A DNA stretch of 64,000 nt from Mycobacterium sp. (GCA_021732005.1 JAKFVT010000063.1:1-64000), one strand, 5' to 3'. Positions 42,311 to 51,526 are shown, counted from the stretch's first letter. A program made the numbers and translations. Notes: a model not told the origin generated them from the sequence alone.

Positions 42311-43540
42311 ATGGATTTCGCCATGTCTGCCAAGGGTGCTGACTACCACAAACGCCTCACCGAGTTCATGGTCGAACATGTCTTCCCGGCCGAGAAGGTT
42401 TACGACGAGTACCGCGAGGCCGCAGGCCCGGGTGACTTCACCGTGCCGCCGGTGGTCGAGGAACTGAAGGTACTGGCCAAGAAGCAGGGCCTGTGGAATC
42501 TGTTCCTGCCGCCGGAGTCGGGGCTGACCAACCTGGAGTACGCGCCGCTGGCCGAGCTGACCGGGTGGAGCACCGAGATCGCGCCCGAGGCGATCAACTG
42601 CGCGGCGCCCGACACCGGCAACATGGAGACCTTGCACCTGTTCGCCACCGAGGAGCAGCGCAAGACGTGGCTGGAGCCGCTGCTGGCCGGCGAGATCCGC
42701 AGCGCCTTCTCGATGACGGAGCCGGCGGTCGCCTCCAGCGATGCCCGCAACATCCAGACGCAGATGGTCCGCGACGGCGACGACTACATCATCAACGGCC
42801 GCAAGTGGTGGACGTCGGGCGCCAACGACCCACGCTGCAAGGTGCTGATCGTGATGGGCCGCACCAACCCGGACGCCGCCTCGCATCAGCAGCAGTCGAT
42901 GATCCTGGTGCCCACCGATACCCCCGGCGTGCAGATCCTGCGCTCGACGTCGGTGTTCGGCTGGCAGGACCAGCACGGCCACGCCGAGGTGATCTACGAC
43001 AACGTGCGGGTGCCCGCATCGAATCTGCTGGCCGAGGAGGGCATGGGCTTCGCGATCGCGCAGGCGAGGTTGGGGCCGGGCCGGATTCATCACTGCATGC
43101 GTGCGATCGGGGTCGCCGAGCGCGCGCTCGCGCTGATGACCCATCGCGCCCGTACCCGTATCGCGTTCGGCAAGCCGCTGGCCGACCAGGGTGTGGTGCA
43201 ACAGCAGATCGCCCTGTCCCGCAACGAGATCGACCAGGCCCGGCTGCTCTGCCAGAAGGCCGCCTGGACCATCGATCAGCACGGCAACAAAGAGGCCCGC
43301 AATCTGGTCGCCCAGATCAAAGCTGTCGCGCCGCAGATGGCGTGCAACGTCATCGACCGGGCGATCCAGGTGCACGGCGGCGGCGGCGTCAGCGATGACT
43401 TCCCGCTGGCCCGGATGTACGGCTGGCAGCGGGCCATGCGGATCTTCGACGGTCCCGACGAGGTTCACATGCGCAGCATCGCCAGGGCCGAGATCGGTGC
43501 GGAGCCAAGTGCTTTCGCGGCAGCGGTGACCGGCGCGTGA
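42311..43540 (+). CDS. fadE2: Acyl-CoA dehydrogenase FadE2
   Basis: 409 residues of the ACAD family (long ACAD10/11-like group). FSMTEPAVASSDARNIQT is the FAD/substrate motif, GRKWWTSGANDPRCKV and RIHHCMRAIGVAERAL follow, with IQVHGGGGVSDDFPLARMYGWQRAMRIFDGPDEVH as the C-terminal FAD segment. It introduces the alpha-beta double bond in acyl-CoAs. ATG 42311 is preferred over GTG 42302 because of the leaderless -10. The stop overlaps the ptpB GTG by four bases. Same order as Rv0154c-Rv0153c. A long opposite frame here is a shadow. Confidence 0.92.
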   Translation: MDFAMSAKGADYHKRLTEFMVEHVFPAEKVYDEYREAAGPGDFTVPPVVEELKVLAKKQGLWNLFLPPESGLTNLEYAPLAELTGWSTEIAPEAINCAAPDTGNMETLHLFATEEQRKTWLEPLLAGEIRSAFSMTEPAVASSDARNIQTQMVRDGDDYIINGRKWWTSGANDPRCKVLIVMGRTNPDAASHQQQSMILVPTDTPGVQILRSTSVFGWQDQHGHAEVIYDNVRVPASNLLAEEGMGFAIAQARLGPGRIHHCMRAIGVAERALALMTHRARTRIAFGKPLADQGVVQQQIALSRNEIDQARLLCQKAAWTIDQHGNKEARNLVAQIKAVAPQMACNVIDRAIQVHGGGGVSDDFPLARMYGWQRAMRIFDGPDEVHMRSIARAEIGAEPSAFAAAVTGA

Positions 43541-44331
43541 GCCATACTCAGCTGTCGGGTGCGTGGAACTTCCGCGATATCGCCGACACCACAGGGATCC
43601 GCCCGGGCAAGTTCTTCCGGTCCAGTGAGCTCAGCCGGCTCGACGACGACGGCCGGGAGGCCTTCCGCCGCTTGGGTATCACCGATGTCGCGGACCTGCG
43701 GTCACCGCAGGAGCTGGAGCGCCGCGGCTCCGGTGCGGTGCCCGACGGCGTCGCCATCCATCTGCTGCCCTTCCCGGACCTGTCCAACACGACAGCCGAG
43801 GCACCGCACGAGACCAGCTGGCAGAAGATGATGACCGAGAAGGTCGACGACGAGGACGTCGAAGACGCCGCCGAACGCTTCATGACCGGCGAGTACGAGA
43901 AGTTCCCGGTCCTCGCCGGTGCGCAACGCGCAGTGCGCCAAGTGTTTTCACTCTTGAGCGCGGGACGCCCGGTGATCACGCACTGCTTCGCGGGAAAGGA
44001 CCGCACCGGCTTCACCGTCGCGGTCGTGCTGGAGTCCATCGGGGTGCCGCGCGACGCGGTCCTCGCCGACTTCCTGCGCAGCAACGACGCCGTCGAATCA
44101 CTGCGTGAGCGGATCATGGAGTCGATCGTCAGCCGGGCCGGCGAGACACCGGAGATCGCCACGTTCGCCGAGGCGCGCCTGACCAACGGGGTGCTCGGTG
44201 TGCGGGAGGACTACCTGGCCACCGCGCATCAAGTGATCGCCGAGACCTACGGCGACCTGGATGGCTTCCTGCGCACCGCCGGGGTGTCCGAAGAGGACGT
44301 CGCGCGCACCCGCAAAGAACTACTGGGTTAG
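43537..44331 (+). CDS. ptpB: Protein tyrosine/lipid phosphatase (PtpB-like)
   Basis: 264 residues (Rv0153c has 276). The P-loop HCFAGKDRTG holds Cys150 and Arg156; NFRDIADTTG and FFRSSELSRLDDDGREAFRRLGITDVADLRS are the N-terminal family blocks. M. tuberculosis PtpB is secreted and dephosphorylates phosphotyrosine and phosphoinositides; no signal peptide is visible here either. Start GTG 43537 overlaps fadE2. Converges with the DUF456 gene with a 12-bp overlap of ends. Confidence 0.92.
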   Translation: MSHTQLSGAWNFRDIADTTGIRPGKFFRSSELSRLDDDGREAFRRLGITDVADLRSPQELERRGSGAVPDGVAIHLLPFPDLSNTTAEAPHETSWQKMMTEKVDDEDVEDAAERFMTGEYEKFPVLAGAQRAVRQVFSLLSAGRPVITHCFAGKDRTGFTVAVVLESIGVPRDAVLADFLRSNDAVESLRERIMESIVSRAGETPEIATFAEARLTNGVLGVREDYLATAHQVIAETYGDLDGFLRTAGVSEEDVARTRKELLG

Positions 44332-44805
44332 CAGCAGACCCGCCACCCACACCGCGGTGGCAATGAGCCCACCGGTCAGTTCGACACCGACCGACAGCGC
44401 AGCGGCTTTCAGCGCGAGCACCGTTGACGCCCATGCGCGCCGCTGGTCTCGACGAGCCGCCAGCTCGGCGAGGTACACGCCGAGCACGAAACCGAACAGC
44501 AGGCCGATCACCGGCACCACGAAGAAGCCGATGATGCCCAGTACCGCACCGGCGGCCAGCGTCCAGGTGCCGACCTCGCCGGCGCGCATCCGCCGGGCCG
44601 GCCACAGGTACTTGATCAACAGGCTCGCGCCGAGCACGGCGGTGACCACGCCGAGCACCACCCAGGAGACCAGGGTGTGCTCGACGACGGCCCACACCGC
44701 GATGGCCGCGTAGACCAGCAGGGTGCCCGGCAACAGGGGCACAATGACGCCGACCAGCCCGACGGCGATGGCCAGGCCCACCAGAACGATTCCGCCGGTG
44801 TTCAC
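44320..44805 (-). CDS. DUF456 membrane protein
   Basis: 161 residues with four to five membrane helices and the Gly-rich DUF456 pattern: GLAIAVGLVGVIVPLLPGTLLVYAAIAVW and GAVLGIIGFFVVPVIGLLFGFVLGVYLAELAARRD. Function unknown. GTG start with TAGGCT seven bases upstream (44813-44818), fitting a leaderless transcript. Confidence 0.88.
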   Translation of the reverse strand: MNTGGIVLVGLAIAVGLVGVIVPLLPGTLLVYAAIAVWAVVEHTLVSWVVLGVVTAVLGASLLIKYLWPARRMRAGEVGTWTLAAGAVLGIIGFFVVPVIGLLFGFVLGVYLAELAARRDQRRAWASTVLALKAAALSVGVELTGGLIATAVWVAGLLLTQ

Positions 44806-44840
44806 CCGCCCGAGCCTAGGACCATATCCCGCGGTTCAAC

Positions 44841-45010
44841 TGGACACCTGTCTACGCAGGGGTGTGCTAGTCGCCGGTCGAACCCCCACGGTGCGACAAA
44901 ACGCTCCATCATTCCCTCTCAGGACTAGCCCATAATTGGAGCTCATCGGTCATTCTGGCGGAAAGCTGCATTCGCAAGACCGGCGACGGATTGAAATGGA
45001 CAGGTGTCCA
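44841..45010. promoter_or_regulatory. Pair of TGGACA-N2-TGTCCA palindromes upstream of pntAB
   Basis: Site 1 TGGACACCTGTCTA (44841-44854, one mismatch) and site 2 TGGACAGGTGTCCA (44997-45010, perfect arms) have centres 156 bp apart. They lie in the 358-bp gap between the DUF456 gene and pntA. TTGAAA just before site 2 could be a -35. I see no other copy in the window. They look like operators for one dimeric regulator, possibly with DNA looping. The rest of the gap shows no gene. Confidence 0.55.
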
Positions 45011-45163
45011 TTACCTGATGATCGACCCTCTGCGTGATCTCGATTCGGGATCTCGGGCCACCGCCAACCGCGCGCTGGGTACGGAGTTCGCGGGTGAACC
45101 GTGCCATTCCATACACTGGCATCTTCCACCCCTCCGCATGACCAACCAGATCGGATCGCACTG

Positions 45164-46696
45164 ATGATCATCGGGATTCCACGTGAGTCTCTGCCTGGGG
45201 AAACACGTGTCGCTGCCACACCGCAGACGGTCGGACAGCTCATCAAGCTCGGTTACGAGGTATTGGTGGAGTCCGGTGCGGGTGTCGCGGCGAGCTTCTC
45301 GGACGAGGCATTCGTCGAGGCCGGTGCGGGTATCGGGACGGCCGCGGACGCGCTGGCCACCGATATCGTCCTCAAGGTCAATGCGCCGACCAGTGCCGAG
45401 ATCGCAGCACTGCGCGACGGCGCGACGCTGATCAGCCTGATCTCCCCCGCGCTGAAACCCGAACTCGTCGAGGAGCTGTCCACCCGTCCGATCACGGTGC
45501 TGGCGATGGACGCCGTGCCGCGGATCTCGCGGGCTCAGTCCCTGGACGTGCTGTCGTCGATGGCCAATATCGCCGGGTACCGCGCGGTCATCGAGGCGGC
45601 GCATGCGTTCGGCCGGTTCTTCACCGGCCAGGTGACCGCGGCAGGCAAGGTCCCGCCGGCCAAGGTGCTGGTCGTCGGCGCGGGTGTGGCCGGCCTGGCA
45701 GCGATCGGCGCCGCGGGCAGCCTCGGCGCCATTGTGCGCGCCACCGATCCGCGCCCCGAGGTCGCCGATCAGGTCAAATCCCTTGGTGGAGAATATCTTT
45801 CAATTGAATCCGCTGAGACCGAGGTTTCGGCCACCGGGTACGCCAAGGAGATGGGTGACGATTACAAGGTCCGCGAGGCGCAGCTGTACGCCGAGCAGTC
45901 CGAGGATGTCGACATCATCATCACGACGGCGCTGATTCCCGGGCGGCCCGCGCCGCGCATCATCACCGCCGACATGGTCGCCTCGATGAAATCGGGCAGT
46001 GTGATCGTCGATATGGCCGCAGCCAACGGCGGCAACGTCGAAGGCACCGTCAAAGACCAGGCCGTCCTCACCGACAACGGCGTGACCATCATCGGCTACA
46101 CCGACCTGGCCGGCCGGCTGCCGACCCAGGCATCGCAGCTCTACGGCACCAACCTGGTCAACCTCCTCAAACTGCTGACCCCGGAAAAAGACGGCACGCT
46201 CGTCCTCGATTTCGACGACGTCGTGCAGCGGTCGGTCACCGTGGTCCGCGACGGCGAAACGACGTGGCCACCGCCACCGGTACAGGTATCTGCTGCCCCG
46301 GCACAGGCTGCGACGGCAGCCCCGGCAGTGCGGCAGACCAAGCAACCGATGACGATGGGCCGCCGGCTCGGCATCACCTTCGGCGCCGCCGCCGTGCTGT
46401 TCCTACTCATCGCGTTGTCCCCGGCTGCACTACAGGTGCACCTGACGGTGTTCGCGCTCGCGATCGTCATCGGTTATTACGTGATCGGCCATGTGCACCA
46501 CGCACTGCACACGCCGTTGATGTCGGTGACCAACGCCATCTCAGGCATCATCGTCGTCGGCGCGCTGCTCCAGATCGGCCACGGTGACGTCATCGTCACC
46601 ACACTGGCCGCCGTCGCCATCCTGCTTGCCAGCATCAACATCTTCGGCGGCTTCGCGGTGACGCGTCGCATGCTCGCGATGTTCTCGAGGAGCTGA
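45164..46696 (+). CDS. pntA: NAD(P) transhydrogenase subunit alpha, fused PntA
   Basis: 510 residues, the length of E. coli PntA. Domain I (about 1-380) has RESLPGETRVAATPQTV, the NAD site GAGVAGLAAIGAAGSLGA and DMVASMKSGSVIVDMAAANGGN; a Pro/Ala linker (about 385-410) leads to four membrane helices (about 415-505). M. tuberculosis splits these parts into pntAa and pntAb, so the gene is fused here. Couples hydride transfer between NADH and NADP to proton entry. ATG 45164 starts directly with the catalytic domain. Confidence 0.93.
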   Translation: MIIGIPRESLPGETRVAATPQTVGQLIKLGYEVLVESGAGVAASFSDEAFVEAGAGIGTAADALATDIVLKVNAPTSAEIAALRDGATLISLISPALKPELVEELSTRPITVLAMDAVPRISRAQSLDVLSSMANIAGYRAVIEAAHAFGRFFTGQVTAAGKVPPAKVLVVGAGVAGLAAIGAAGSLGAIVRATDPRPEVADQVKSLGGEYLSIESAETEVSATGYAKEMGDDYKVREAQLYAEQSEDVDIIITTALIPGRPAPRIITADMVASMKSGSVIVDMAAANGGNVEGTVKDQAVLTDNGVTIIGYTDLAGRLPTQASQLYGTNLVNLLKLLTPEKDGTLVLDFDDVVQRSVTVVRDGETTWPPPPVQVSAAPAQAATAAPAVRQTKQPMTMGRRLGITFGAAAVLFLLIALSPAALQVHLTVFALAIVIGYYVIGHVHHALHTPLMSVTNAISGIIVVGALLQIGHGDVIVTTLAAVAILLASINIFGGFAVTRRMLAMFSRS

Positions 46697-46697
46697 G

Positions 46698-48119
46698 TTG
46701 TTCACATTGGAAACGGCCGCCACAGCGGCCTACATCGTCGCGGCCCTGCTGTTCATCCTGGCGCTGGCCGGGCTGTCCAAGCACGAAACATCGCGGGCCG
46801 GAAATACATTCGGCATGGCCGGCATGGTGGTGGCGCTGGTGGCCACCATCGCGCTGGCTCTGGCCCGCCATATCGAGCCGCTGGGCCTGGGCCTGCTGAT
46901 CGGCGCCATGGCGATCGGTGCCGCGATCGGGTTGTGGCGTGCCCGCGTCGTCGAGATGACCGGTATGCCCGAGCTGATCGCGCTACTGCACAGCTTCGTC
47001 GGTTTGGCCGCGGTCCTGGTCGGCTGGAACGGCTACCTTCATGTCGAGCACGACCTCGCCGGTGGTGAAGCGGCACTGCTCGATAGCCAGGGCATGCTCG
47101 GAATCCACTCCGCTGAGGTGTTCATCGGCGTGTTCATCGGCGCCGTCACCTTCACCGGATCGATCGTCGCCAACCTGAAACTGTCGGCGCGGATCAAATC
47201 AGCCCCACTGATGTTGCCCGGCAAGAACTTTCTCAATGTCGGCGCCCTGGTGTTGTTCGTTGCGTTCACCGTCTGGTTCGTCATCGAACCCCAGCTGTGG
47301 CTGCTCGTCGTCGTCACGGTGTTGGCGCTGCTGCTGGGCTGGCACCTGGTCGCCTCGATCGGCGGTGGCGACATGCCAGTCGTGGTGTCGATGCTCAACA
47401 GCTATTCGGGTTGGGCTGCAGCAGCTTCGGGCTTCCTGCTGTCCAACGACCTGTTGATCGTCACCGGCGCCCTGGTCGGGTCTTCCGGCGCCTACCTGTC
47501 CTACATCATGTGCAAAGCCATGAACCGCTCGTTCATCTCGGTCATAGCTGGAGGCTTCGGCATAGAAGCAGGACCGGCCGAGGACAAGGATTACGGCGAA
47601 CACCGCGAGATCACCGCCGAGGGAGCCGCCGAACTCTTGTCGTCGGCCAGTTCGGTGATCATCACCCCGGGCTACGGGATGGCCGTGGCCCAGGCCCAGT
47701 ACGGCGTGGCCGAACTGACTCGCAAGCTGCGCGAGCGTGGTGTCACTGTGCGTTTCGGTATCCACCCCGTCGCGGGCCGCCTGCCCGGACATATGAACGT
47801 GCTGCTGGCAGAGGCCAAGGTGCCCTACGACATCGTGCTCGAAATGGACGAGATCAACGACGATTTCGAGAGCACCTCGGTGGTGTTGGTGATCGGTGCC
47901 AACGACACGGTGAACCCGGCGGCGTCGGAAGATCCGAGCAGCCCGATCGCCGGCATGCCGGTGCTGACGGTCTGGAATGCCGAGCACGTCATCGTGTTCA
48001 AACGGTCCATGGCCTCCGGGTACGCGGGCGTGCAGAATCCACTGTTCTTCCGCGAGAACACCCAGATGCTGTTCGGCGATGCGCGTGACCGGGTCGACGA
48101 CATCAACGCCGCGCTGTAA
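46698..48119 (+). CDS. pntB: NAD(P) transhydrogenase subunit beta
   Basis: 473 residues. About nine membrane helices fill 1-265 (ALLHSFVGLAAVLVGWNGYL; GGGDMPVVVSMLNSYSGWAAAASGFLL), then the NADP-binding domain III at about 290-473 (VIITPGYGMAVAQAQY; HPVAGRLPGHMNVLLAEA; VIGANDTVNP; KRSMASGYAGVQNPLF). The TTG start has GAGGAG upstream and lies two bases after the pntA stop. Forms the proton channel and NADP site with PntA. Confidence 0.94.
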   Translation: MFTLETAATAAYIVAALLFILALAGLSKHETSRAGNTFGMAGMVVALVATIALALARHIEPLGLGLLIGAMAIGAAIGLWRARVVEMTGMPELIALLHSFVGLAAVLVGWNGYLHVEHDLAGGEAALLDSQGMLGIHSAEVFIGVFIGAVTFTGSIVANLKLSARIKSAPLMLPGKNFLNVGALVLFVAFTVWFVIEPQLWLLVVVTVLALLLGWHLVASIGGGDMPVVVSMLNSYSGWAAAASGFLLSNDLLIVTGALVGSSGAYLSYIMCKAMNRSFISVIAGGFGIEAGPAEDKDYGEHREITAEGAAELLSSASSVIITPGYGMAVAQAQYGVAELTRKLRERGVTVRFGIHPVAGRLPGHMNVLLAEAKVPYDIVLEMDEINDDFESTSVVLVIGANDTVNPAASEDPSSPIAGMPVLTVWNAEHVIVFKRSMASGYAGVQNPLFFRENTQMLFGDARDRVDDINAAL

Positions 48120-48134
48120 TTCCGTGCGTCGAAC

Positions 48135-48830
48135 CTAGAGCTTGTCGGCCAGCTCCACGAGGTCCGTTGCGGTGACATCGAATTCGTCGGGCTCGAACGG
48201 AACCCGGTAGCGCCCCGGTTGTCCCCATTCCAGCGGCCGGTCGACGTAGGCGGTGCGAAGTCCGGCATCGCGGGCGGCGCGCAGGTCGCTGGGGTGCGCC
48301 GCCACCAGCATGAGCTCATCGGGCGCCAGATCCAGGATGCGCGCGCAGCCCAGATAGGCCTCGCGGTCGGGTTTGTAGTGACCGAAGATCTCGGCTGAGA
48401 GCACGCAATCCCACGGCAGGCCCGCACGTTTGGCCATGTCGGTCAGCAGCGAGACGTTGCCGTTCGACAGCGTGGTGATGGTGAATCGTTCCTTGAGCCG
48501 GTACAGGCCGTCCACGGCGTCCGGCCACGGGTCCAGCCGATGCCAGGCCCGGTTGAGGTGGTCGACGTCGTCCTCGTCGGCCTGGACGTCGGCGGCGCGG
48601 AGTAGCTCGTCGAGGATCTTGCGGTGCAGATCGTCAAGGCGCGTCCACGGCAGCTCGCCGCGGCGAACCAGATCCATCGCGGGAACGTAGCCGGCCCGCC
48701 AGCGGTCGGCGAACTTGGCCCAATCCCGTTCTACGCCTTGCTGATTCCCGAATTCCCGGAGTTCGGCGATGAGGCTCGCGCGCCAATCGACGACCGTGCC
48801 GAACACGTCGAAGGCCAGCGCGCGAACCAT
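48135..48830 (-). CDS. HAD-family hydrolase, haloacid dehalogenase type II-like
   Basis: 231 residues. Motif I FDVFGTVVDWR has the nucleophile Asp at position 8, motif II TLSNGN the Ser, motif III Lys in FGHYKPD and motif IV VAAHPSDLRAARDAG. This pattern is that of L-2-haloacid dehalogenases, which hydrolyse 2-halo acids, though many members act on other substrates. ATG 48830 has GGGAAGG four bases upstream. Fifteen bases after the SDR stop, so likely co-transcribed. Confidence 0.87.
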   Translation of the reverse strand: MVRALAFDVFGTVVDWRASLIAELREFGNQQGVERDWAKFADRWRAGYVPAMDLVRRGELPWTRLDDLHRKILDELLRAADVQADEDDVDHLNRAWHRLDPWPDAVDGLYRLKERFTITTLSNGNVSLLTDMAKRAGLPWDCVLSAEIFGHYKPDREAYLGCARILDLAPDELMLVAAHPSDLRAARDAGLRTAYVDRPLEWGQPGRYRVPFEPDEFDVTATDLVELADKL

Positions 48831-48845
48831 CACGCCTTCCCGGAA

Positions 48846-49709
48846 TCAGCCGAGCTTGAAGGACGCGTGCTCGGCGGCCGACAGGTCGTCGATCGTCGAC
48901 CACTGTGCGGCGACGTCGTCGACGCTCGGGACATGGTCGAAGGTGACGCCCTCGTTCTGGAACAGCGCCGCGCGCTGCACCTTGCCACCGCCGACGATGA
49001 ACACCGAGGCCGAGTCCGGCACCTCTTCGGTGCACAGGTAGCCGACCACCGGCGCGACGTACTCCGGGGTGAGCTTCTTGAACACCTCGGGCGGCAGGAT
49101 GTCCTCGGTCATGCGGGTCGCGGCGATGGGCGCCAGCGCGTTGGCCTTGATGTTGTACTTGGCGCCTTCCTGGGCCAGCGTGTTGATCAGGCCGACCAGG
49201 CCGAGCTTGGCGGCGCTGTAGTTGGCCTGACCGAAGTTGCCGAACAGGCCGCTGGTGGAGGTGGCGACGACGATGCGGCCGTAGCTCTGCTCGCGGAAGT
49301 GCGGCCATGCGGCGCGGATCACGTTGTAGCCGCCGTACAGGTGGACCTTGAGCACGGAATCCCAGTTCTCGAACGGCATCTTGTGGAAGGTGCCGTCGCG
49401 CAGGATGCCCGCGTTGCTGACGATGCCGTCGATCTTGCCGAACTCGTCGATCGCGGTCTTGACGATGTTCTCGCCGCCCTCGGGCTCGGCGACGGAATCG
49501 TAGTTGGCGACCGCGCGACCGCCGGCGTCCTTGATCTCCTGGACCACCTGGTCGGCCATGTTGTGGCCGGCGCCGGTTCCGTCGCGTGACCCGCCGAGGT
49601 CGTTCACCACGACGCTGGCGCCCTCGCGGGCCAGTGTCAGCGCGTACTCACGACCCAAACCACCACCGGCTCCGGTGACGACGATGACTCGATCAACAAC
49701 TCCGGGCAT
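48846..49709 (-). CDS. Short-chain dehydrogenase (Rv0148-like)
   Basis: 287 residues (Rv0148 has 286). TGAGGGLG at 12-19, VSNAG at about 97-101 and the catalytic Tyr164/Lys168 (YSAAK). VVVNDLGGSRDGTG is typical of the (3R)-hydroxyacyl-CoA dehydrogenase branch of peroxisomal MFE-2 type enzymes, so it probably acts on hydroxyacyl-CoAs. GAGAGGAAGG precedes the ATG. Part of a minus-strand run with the methyltransferase upstream. Confidence 0.9.
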   Translation of the reverse strand: MPGVVDRVIVVTGAGGGLGREYALTLAREGASVVVNDLGGSRDGTGAGHNMADQVVQEIKDAGGRAVANYDSVAEPEGGENIVKTAIDEFGKIDGIVSNAGILRDGTFHKMPFENWDSVLKVHLYGGYNVIRAAWPHFREQSYGRIVVATSTSGLFGNFGQANYSAAKLGLVGLINTLAQEGAKYNIKANALAPIAATRMTEDILPPEVFKKLTPEYVAPVVGYLCTEEVPDSASVFIVGGGKVQRAALFQNEGVTFDHVPSVDDVAAQWSTIDDLSAAEHASFKLG

Positions 49710-49788
49710 GGGCCTTCCTCTCCTGCGACTGACGGAACGTAACTCTTGTATACGTGGGCCGCCGGAGCTGCAGACACCCGGGTTGGCG

Positions 49789-50724
49789 TCAGACCTTCTG
49801 TGCGACGACGAAGGTCGCGAACGCATCCGGATCGTCGGCCATCGGGATGTCGACCCAGCGGCCGAGCCTGCGCATCTCGTCGACAGCGCGCTGTCCGGTG
49901 GCCAGCCAGCCGTGCGCGTTCAGCCACTCGGTCAGGTCGGCACGGTCCGGATCGTTGTAGGTCAGGTTCTGCATGTCGATGGTGCGCTCGATGCCCAGTT
50001 GGTCGGCGAACTTCTCGAAGCGTTCCCGCATCTCTTCGCGACGCTCCTCGGAGTGATGTCCGACCGCCTCGGCGGACACCCGGCTGCCGGGCGCGCTCAA
50101 CTCGGTGACCAGTTCGAACAACCGGTCCTGGGCGTCGGCGGGCAGATACATCAGTAGTCCCTCGGCCAGCCAGGCGGTCGGCTGCGACGGATCGAAGCCC
50201 TGCTCCTTGAGCGCGGCCGGCCAGTCCTGGCGCAGGTCGACGGGAACCTCGCGGCGCTCGGCGACGGGCTGCACATCGTGGGCGGCCAGCTTCTCGGCCT
50301 TGTACTCGAGAACCAGCGGCTGGTCGATTTCGTAGACGCGGGTGCCGGCCGGCCAGTCCAGCCGGTAGGCCCGGGAATCCAGGCCCGACGCCAGAATCAC
50401 GATCTGACGGACGCCCGCCGCCACCGCCTCGGCGAAGAACGCGTCGAAGAAGTGGGTGCGGACCGCCTGGTAGTTGAGCATGTGGCCGAACATCGCGGCG
50501 GCCTCGGGCTCCGCGTGGTCCAGCTTGTCGGCCAACGAGTCGTCGAGGAAGTGCTCCCACATCCCGGTCCCGGCGCCCTCGACCAGGATTCGTGCGTACG
50601 GATCCCGGATCAGGGGATCGGACTGCTCGGTCTCACGGGCCCGCGCGGCGGCCACCAGTACAGCGGTCGATCCCACGCTTGTCGCGATGTCCCAGGTGTC
50701 GTCGTCAGTACGCGTAGTGCTCAT
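49789..50724 (-). CDS. SAM-dependent methyltransferase, TIGR00027 family (Rv0146-like)
   Basis: 311 residues. SVGSTAVLVAAARARETEQSDPLIRDPYA at the start, QIVILASGLDSRAYRLDWPAGTRVYEIDQP as SAM site and GLLMYLPADAQDRLF mark the mycobacterial leucine-carboxymethyltransferase-like TIGR00027 group, greatly expanded in mycobacteria. Methyl acceptor unknown. ATG 50724 is chosen because homologues start just before the conserved W-D-I-A-T-S-V-G-S-T. Confidence 0.9.
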   Translation of the reverse strand: MSTTRTDDDTWDIATSVGSTAVLVAAARARETEQSDPLIRDPYARILVEGAGTGMWEHFLDDSLADKLDHAEPEAAAMFGHMLNYQAVRTHFFDAFFAEAVAAGVRQIVILASGLDSRAYRLDWPAGTRVYEIDQPLVLEYKAEKLAAHDVQPVAERREVPVDLRQDWPAALKEQGFDPSQPTAWLAEGLLMYLPADAQDRLFELVTELSAPGSRVSAEAVGHHSEERREEMRERFEKFADQLGIERTIDMQNLTYNDPDRADLTEWLNAHGWLATGQRAVDEMRRLGRWVDIPMADDPDAFATFVVAQKV

Positions 50725-50875
50725 CGGCAGCGGTATCCCATTCGGTGTCGCTTGACGGCTGGACACTGGGTGAAGCCCCACCGGGGCCGGATATCAACCC
50801 AGGTCAGCCAGATTGATATGCCAAGAGTACCGAGAAACTTAGCCAGACTATGCGACTGTGGCGGACGTCACCGGT

Positions 50876-51511
50876 TCAGGAGACGGTGCGCCAGGCCTGA
50901 CCGTCGAGGAGCTGCAGGAACTGGTCGGTGATCGCGGTCAGACGATCCTGATCACCGACGAACCCGGCGTAGAAGCCCAGTCCCCACATCACGGCCATCA
51001 GCATCTCGGCAGCGGCCTCGATGTCGATGTCCGCGCGAACCTCGCCCGATTCGACGGCATCCTTGATCGCCGCCTTCACGTACCCGCGGGTGAACTCCCG
51101 CGAGTCGTGGTTGGACTCGGCCAACTCCGGATGTCGCTCGGACTCCAGCACCGACGTAACCAGGAAGGCCGCCACTGAGCGGTCCTGACCCTGGGCATGA
51201 ACGGCCGCCTCGATGAAGACGCGGATCCGCCCCGCCAGGGTGCTCTCCCGTTGCGACTGATGCACGGCGGACTCGATCACCGAGGCGTTCGTCTGGTCGA
51301 CGACCTCTTGATAGAGCAGCCGTTTGCTGGCGAAGTAATGATTAATCGCAGGTCGGGTCAAGTCGGCCCGGATGGCGATTGCCTGGAAGGTGGCAGCGTC
51401 ATACCCCAATTCGCTGAACACCTCACGGGCAGCGCGCATGATGCGCTCGCGCGTTTCCGCTGCCTTAGCTGCTGGGGGGCGACCCGGGCCCCGACTGGCT
51501 GTATGCGGCAC
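50876..51511 (-). CDS. TetR-family regulator
   Basis: 211 residues. Helix-turn-helix at about 20-65 (TRERIMRAAREVFSELGYDAATFQAIAIRADLTRPAINHYFASKRLLY), followed by a helical ligand domain. GTG 51511 is used; a TTG two codons upstream is possible. The inverted repeat at 51507-51526 covers the start codon, so it probably represses itself. The methyltransferase gene follows at 151 bp. Confidence 0.87.
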   Translation of the reverse strand: MPHTASRGPGRPPAAKAAETRERIMRAAREVFSELGYDAATFQAIAIRADLTRPAINHYFASKRLLYQEVVDQTNASVIESAVHQSQRESTLAGRIRVFIEAAVHAQGQDRSVAAFLVTSVLESERHPELAESNHDSREFTRGYVKAAIKDAVESGEVRADIDIEAAAEMLMAVMWGLGFYAGFVGDQDRLTAITDQFLQLLDGQAWRTVS

Positions 51512-51526
51512 AGTCAAAATTGTGCC
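51507..51526. promoter_or_regulatory. Inverted repeat over the tetR start, candidate autoregulatory operator
   Basis: GGCACA-N8-TGTGCC, perfect six-base arms in 20 bp, overlaps the translation start of the TetR gene. Confidence 0.5.

Noticed and set aside
42284..43468. 394-codon minus-strand frame opposite fadE2
   Set aside because: Its translation is low in motif content and rich in Arg/His/Gly typical of shadow frames; the plus strand gives a clear acyl-CoA dehydrogenase.
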